Source: Gracilariopsis chorda (lineage: Eukaryota > Rhodophyta > Florideophyceae > Gracilariales > Gracilariaceae). Taken from it: DNA of 64,000 nucleotides. The translations under genes were made by a program, and so were the position numbers. Under the pieces are notes generated by a model, which made no database searches, was not told the DNA's origin, and worked only from the letters and a program-made list of their open reading frames with translations. Position 1 is the first letter of the stretch. Every line of letters starts with the position of its first letter. Shown in pieces: positions 61,867 through 64,000 of this stretch. Location: assembly GCA_003194525.1 (NCBI GenBank), contig NBIV01000074.1, positions 118,876 through 182,875 on the forward strand. Direction: 5' to 3'.

Positions 61867-63708
61867 ATGAGGCGCGAGGGTATAAATAGTCCCGACAAGG
61901 GAATCGCCGAGATACCGGTCCCCCGTACCAACACGGTTACAACTGATCAACCCTCAGTACCTTCTTCAACAGACTCTGCGCCCCTCTCTACTATGACCAA
62001 CACTCCGTTTTCGAACAACCCGCCTGCGGGTGCCCCGCAGGGGACTTCCGCGAGCGGACAACCTTCCTTCGCGACGCCGGGGTCGTGGGTTCGTCACCCA
62101 TCCTCTGGGTTCCTCTCCTTGCCTCTGCCTGGAGGATCGTCTCATGTTCCAACCTTGGATGCCTCGGATGCCGCGAGTATCGCCGCCTGGAATTCCGCTC
62201 AAGCGATACCGATCACTGCGACCGCCGCCGGCTGGGTGTCACCATCGACACTTTGGGCCCGCAATCCCCGGGAAGACGCTCTCCTCTTTTCGCGTGCGCC
62301 CTGGTTCCACCCCACATGGGTTTCCGACTCGGACCTCATCGAATCCTATGTGGAGGAGGGCGAGCTCCCAGGGGGACTAGGCCGGGATATGGTCGACTCC
62401 TTCGACTGGAGGACGCGTATCGCGGTAGAGCCACAGTTCCTCGCACGGAAGCGCACCAGATATGGTTTCGAGACGCTGAATGAAGCCCGTGCCGGGATGG
62501 CCAAGGTCGCCTACGACCGTCTCGCCCGCGCGAGTTATCCGGATGAGCTGGTACCAACGGAATACAGCTTTGACCTCTCGCGGTACCGTACCTACGGTGA
62601 AGTCTCATACTGCGAGAACCTTGCTGCCTACCAGCCATCTACACCGTTCCGGTCCACTCCAATAGAAGCCGGGATGCTCCTCTGGAGGCGCCCAATTCTG
62701 CGTGCAGAGTTCCGATATCTTCGTCGTCCGAATCATCGCGGATCCTTCTTCGACCGACTCCGGTTTGAGCGAAAGGCGCGCTCCCGCTTCGGGTTCCTGG
62801 TACCATACCAAAATCTCGAGGTCGAGAGGCTCCGTCCATCCGCGATGCGCGGCCGGTATGCACCTCTTCCCCATTGGTGGAGCAGGTTCGAAGTCCCGAG
62901 GGGATGCTTTGCGGAGATGCCTCCGTGCCTCAGCTACATCGGTTCACGATTAATCAACAATCCGGATTCCGGTTACTGGAATCTCTTCCTCGCCGAATGG
63001 GCTGCTCGCGTTGCCGCATTTCTCCTCTGGGAGGTGTACGACAAGAACCGTCTGTGGTACATTCCTCCTCACCTACGCCAGGTTATCCGCCGATTGGATC
63101 TCTATATCCCTCTGGGATCCGAAGCCAATGTGGATGAGCTTCAGTGCCTTCTGAACACCATCGATATGGTTAACTGGGATACAGTCCCAGTCTCCAACGT
63201 CCCTGACGGTGAGCCTTCCAGGCATGATCGCTCTCCAGGCCGGAGAAATCCAAACGCTGGCAACTTCGTCTTCTATGACCCTTGGGAGGTATCCGTGACT
63301 TCACGGGCTCACGCGCTAGCGTTACGCGATGTACCACGCTCCGTTCCGCGAGGCCACCCGGTTGGGTTCATGTTTTCCGATGACTGGCACGGTTCCTACG
63401 AGGATGATCCAATGGTGGATGACGACCCCGATGAGGTGGAGGAGGCCGTAGCCCCGGTAACGGCGATGGTCGACGATCTCGACGGATCCGGCCAGCATGT
63501 GGCTGCTCCAGATGGCTGGAATATGGCCGCCAGTGTGGCTGCGTCTCCGTCTACCGCATCTCCGGTCCCCGTGGACCCTCAGGCCGTTGCCCTCAGGGCT
63601 CACCTCCAGTCCATTGGAGTGGTTGCGCCTTCCAACCTCACCAGCGTGAGCGAGTTATTGGCTTTCGCGTCTGCGAACTACCAACCGCCAACGAGCGGCT
63701 CATCCTAA
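61867..63708 (+). CDS. Antisense ORF of family A, second copy
   Basis: 613 codons from the ATG at 61867 (571 from 61993), the same length as 6813-8654. Three base differences were seen: one silent (62032 region), and two giving Glu for Asp and Asp for Asn around 62340-62395. The frame is intact although the neighbouring LTR carries many indels. Function unknown; see the first copy for composition. Confidence 0.7.
   Translation: MRREGINSPDKGIAEIPVPRTNTVTTDQPSVPSSTDSAPLSTMTNTPFSNNPPAGAPQGTSASGQPSFATPGSWVRHPSSGFLSLPLPGGSSHVPTLDASDAASIAAWNSAQAIPITATAAGWVSPSTLWARNPREDALLFSRAPWFHPTWVSDSDLIESYVEEGELPGGLGRDMVDSFDWRTRIAVEPQFLARKRTRYGFETLNEARAGMAKVAYDRLARASYPDELVPTEYSFDLSRYRTYGEVSYCENLAAYQPSTPFRSTPIEAGMLLWRRPILRAEFRYLRRPNHRGSFFDRLRFERKARSRFGFLVPYQNLEVERLRPSAMRGRYAPLPHWWSRFEVPRGCFAEMPPCLSYIGSRLINNPDSGYWNLFLAEWAARVAAFLLWEVYDKNRLWYIPPHLRQVIRRLDLYIPLGSEANVDELQCLLNTIDMVNWDTVPVSNVPDGEPSRHDRSPGRRNPNAGNFVFYDPWEVSVTSRAHALALRDVPRSVPRGHPVGFMFSDDWHGSYEDDPMVDDDPDEVEEAVAPVTAMVDDLDGSGQHVAAPDGWNMAASVAASPSTASPVPVDPQAVALRAHLQSIGVVAPSNLTSVSELLAFASANYQPPTSGSS
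61881..61888 (+). promoter_or_regulatory. TATA box for the antisense ORF, second copy
   Basis: TATAAATA in the same place as 6827-6834, 112 bases before the ATG at 61993. Confidence 0.45.
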
Positions 63709-64000
63709 GTCAGGATCCTGGACCGTGGCACACACACCTGATATAGGTTAGCGCTTAACGCTCCATAGCTTGTGGTAAACGACTTCCTTCTTCTATATCC
63801 GTATGTCCGGACTCTTCTTTTTCTTCTTCATAGCATCTTCATGCTGGACCGCTAGGCGGTATTCTTCATTAAACCGTTACTTCGGTCGGACCGCTAGGCG
63901 GTGTGACGTCCAATGACCATTGGTTTCCCTATCCAGTCCATTACTTCGTGTAACCTTCTGTAGCCAGATCTCTTCCTGTGTCCTCTTCTCTTCGGAGACT
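63709..64000. other. Spacer downstream of antisense ORF, second copy
   Basis: Identical by eye to 8655-8946, including both ACCGCTAGGCGGT palindromes (63848-63860 and 63890-63902). The chromodomain ORF would follow outside the window. Confidence 0.7.

Larger units (their letters stand above)
60897..64000 (-). mobile_element. Second family-A element, cut by the window end
   Basis: It contains the 3' LTR (element orientation) at 60897-61816, polypurine tract at 61817-61827, antisense ORF at 61867-63708 and the spacer to 64000. Internal sequence differs from element A by only three bases seen, while the LTR carries about eleven small indel events. Gag and pol would lie to the right of the window. 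Confidence 0.93.

Overview
This window is eukaryotic nuclear DNA made mostly of nested LTR retrotransposons. It holds one large host-type gene: an intronless NB-ARC/WD40 receptor-like protein at 41070-45014. Long uninterrupted reading frames, the absence of bacterial signals, chromodomain integrases, copia and gypsy elements, and an NLR-like gene together fit a compact, intron-poor algal genome. A red macroalga such as Chondrus is my guess from gene style only. No marker here proves it.

Layout. 1-580 is the end of a family-A LTR, and 60897-64000 is the start of another family-A element. Between them: 581-1745 is a decayed gypsy RT/RNase H (- strand); 2085-4913 is a decayed chromodomain gypsy (+) with a downstream accessory ORF and a 3' LTR; 5849-17300 is a complete, very young Ty3/gypsy element A on the - strand (914 bp LTRs, TSD TGTAT) with gag, pol, a separate chromodomain ORF and a 571-613 aa ORF on the opposite strand; 19755-24670 is a second young gypsy element B (222 bp LTRs, TSD CATAC). 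24676-30377 has no recognisable gene. 30378-36568 is a complete copia element C (156 bp LTRs, TSD GTTCC). 37817-38620 is a DIRS-like RNase H remnant. 41070-45014 is the NLR/WD40 gene. 48723-49600 is a LINE-type RNase H tail. 49703-50494 is a decayed retroviral-type protease. 50495-54838 is a 3'-truncated copia element D. 55080-60896 is a composite of - strand gypsy pieces sharing one LTR.

How the parts work. Elements A and B both end gag with AAA AAC TAA and carry pol in the -1 frame, which indicates -1 programmed frameshifting; in B the heptamer is canonical and is followed by a 7-bp hairpin. Elements B, C, D and the LTR near 56.7 kb share TGGTARCAT-type primer binding sites. Element A carries a TATA box and a long antisense ORF next to its polypurine tract, so it may express a gene from its 3' end.

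The most unexpected signal is structural. The sequence right of the LTR ending at 580 and the sequence left of the LTR starting at 60897 are the two halves of one old gypsy RNase H. They share the 5-bp duplication CACTA and rejoin in frame. This implies either a tandem duplication or a circular molecule of about 71.8 kb, or an assembly join.
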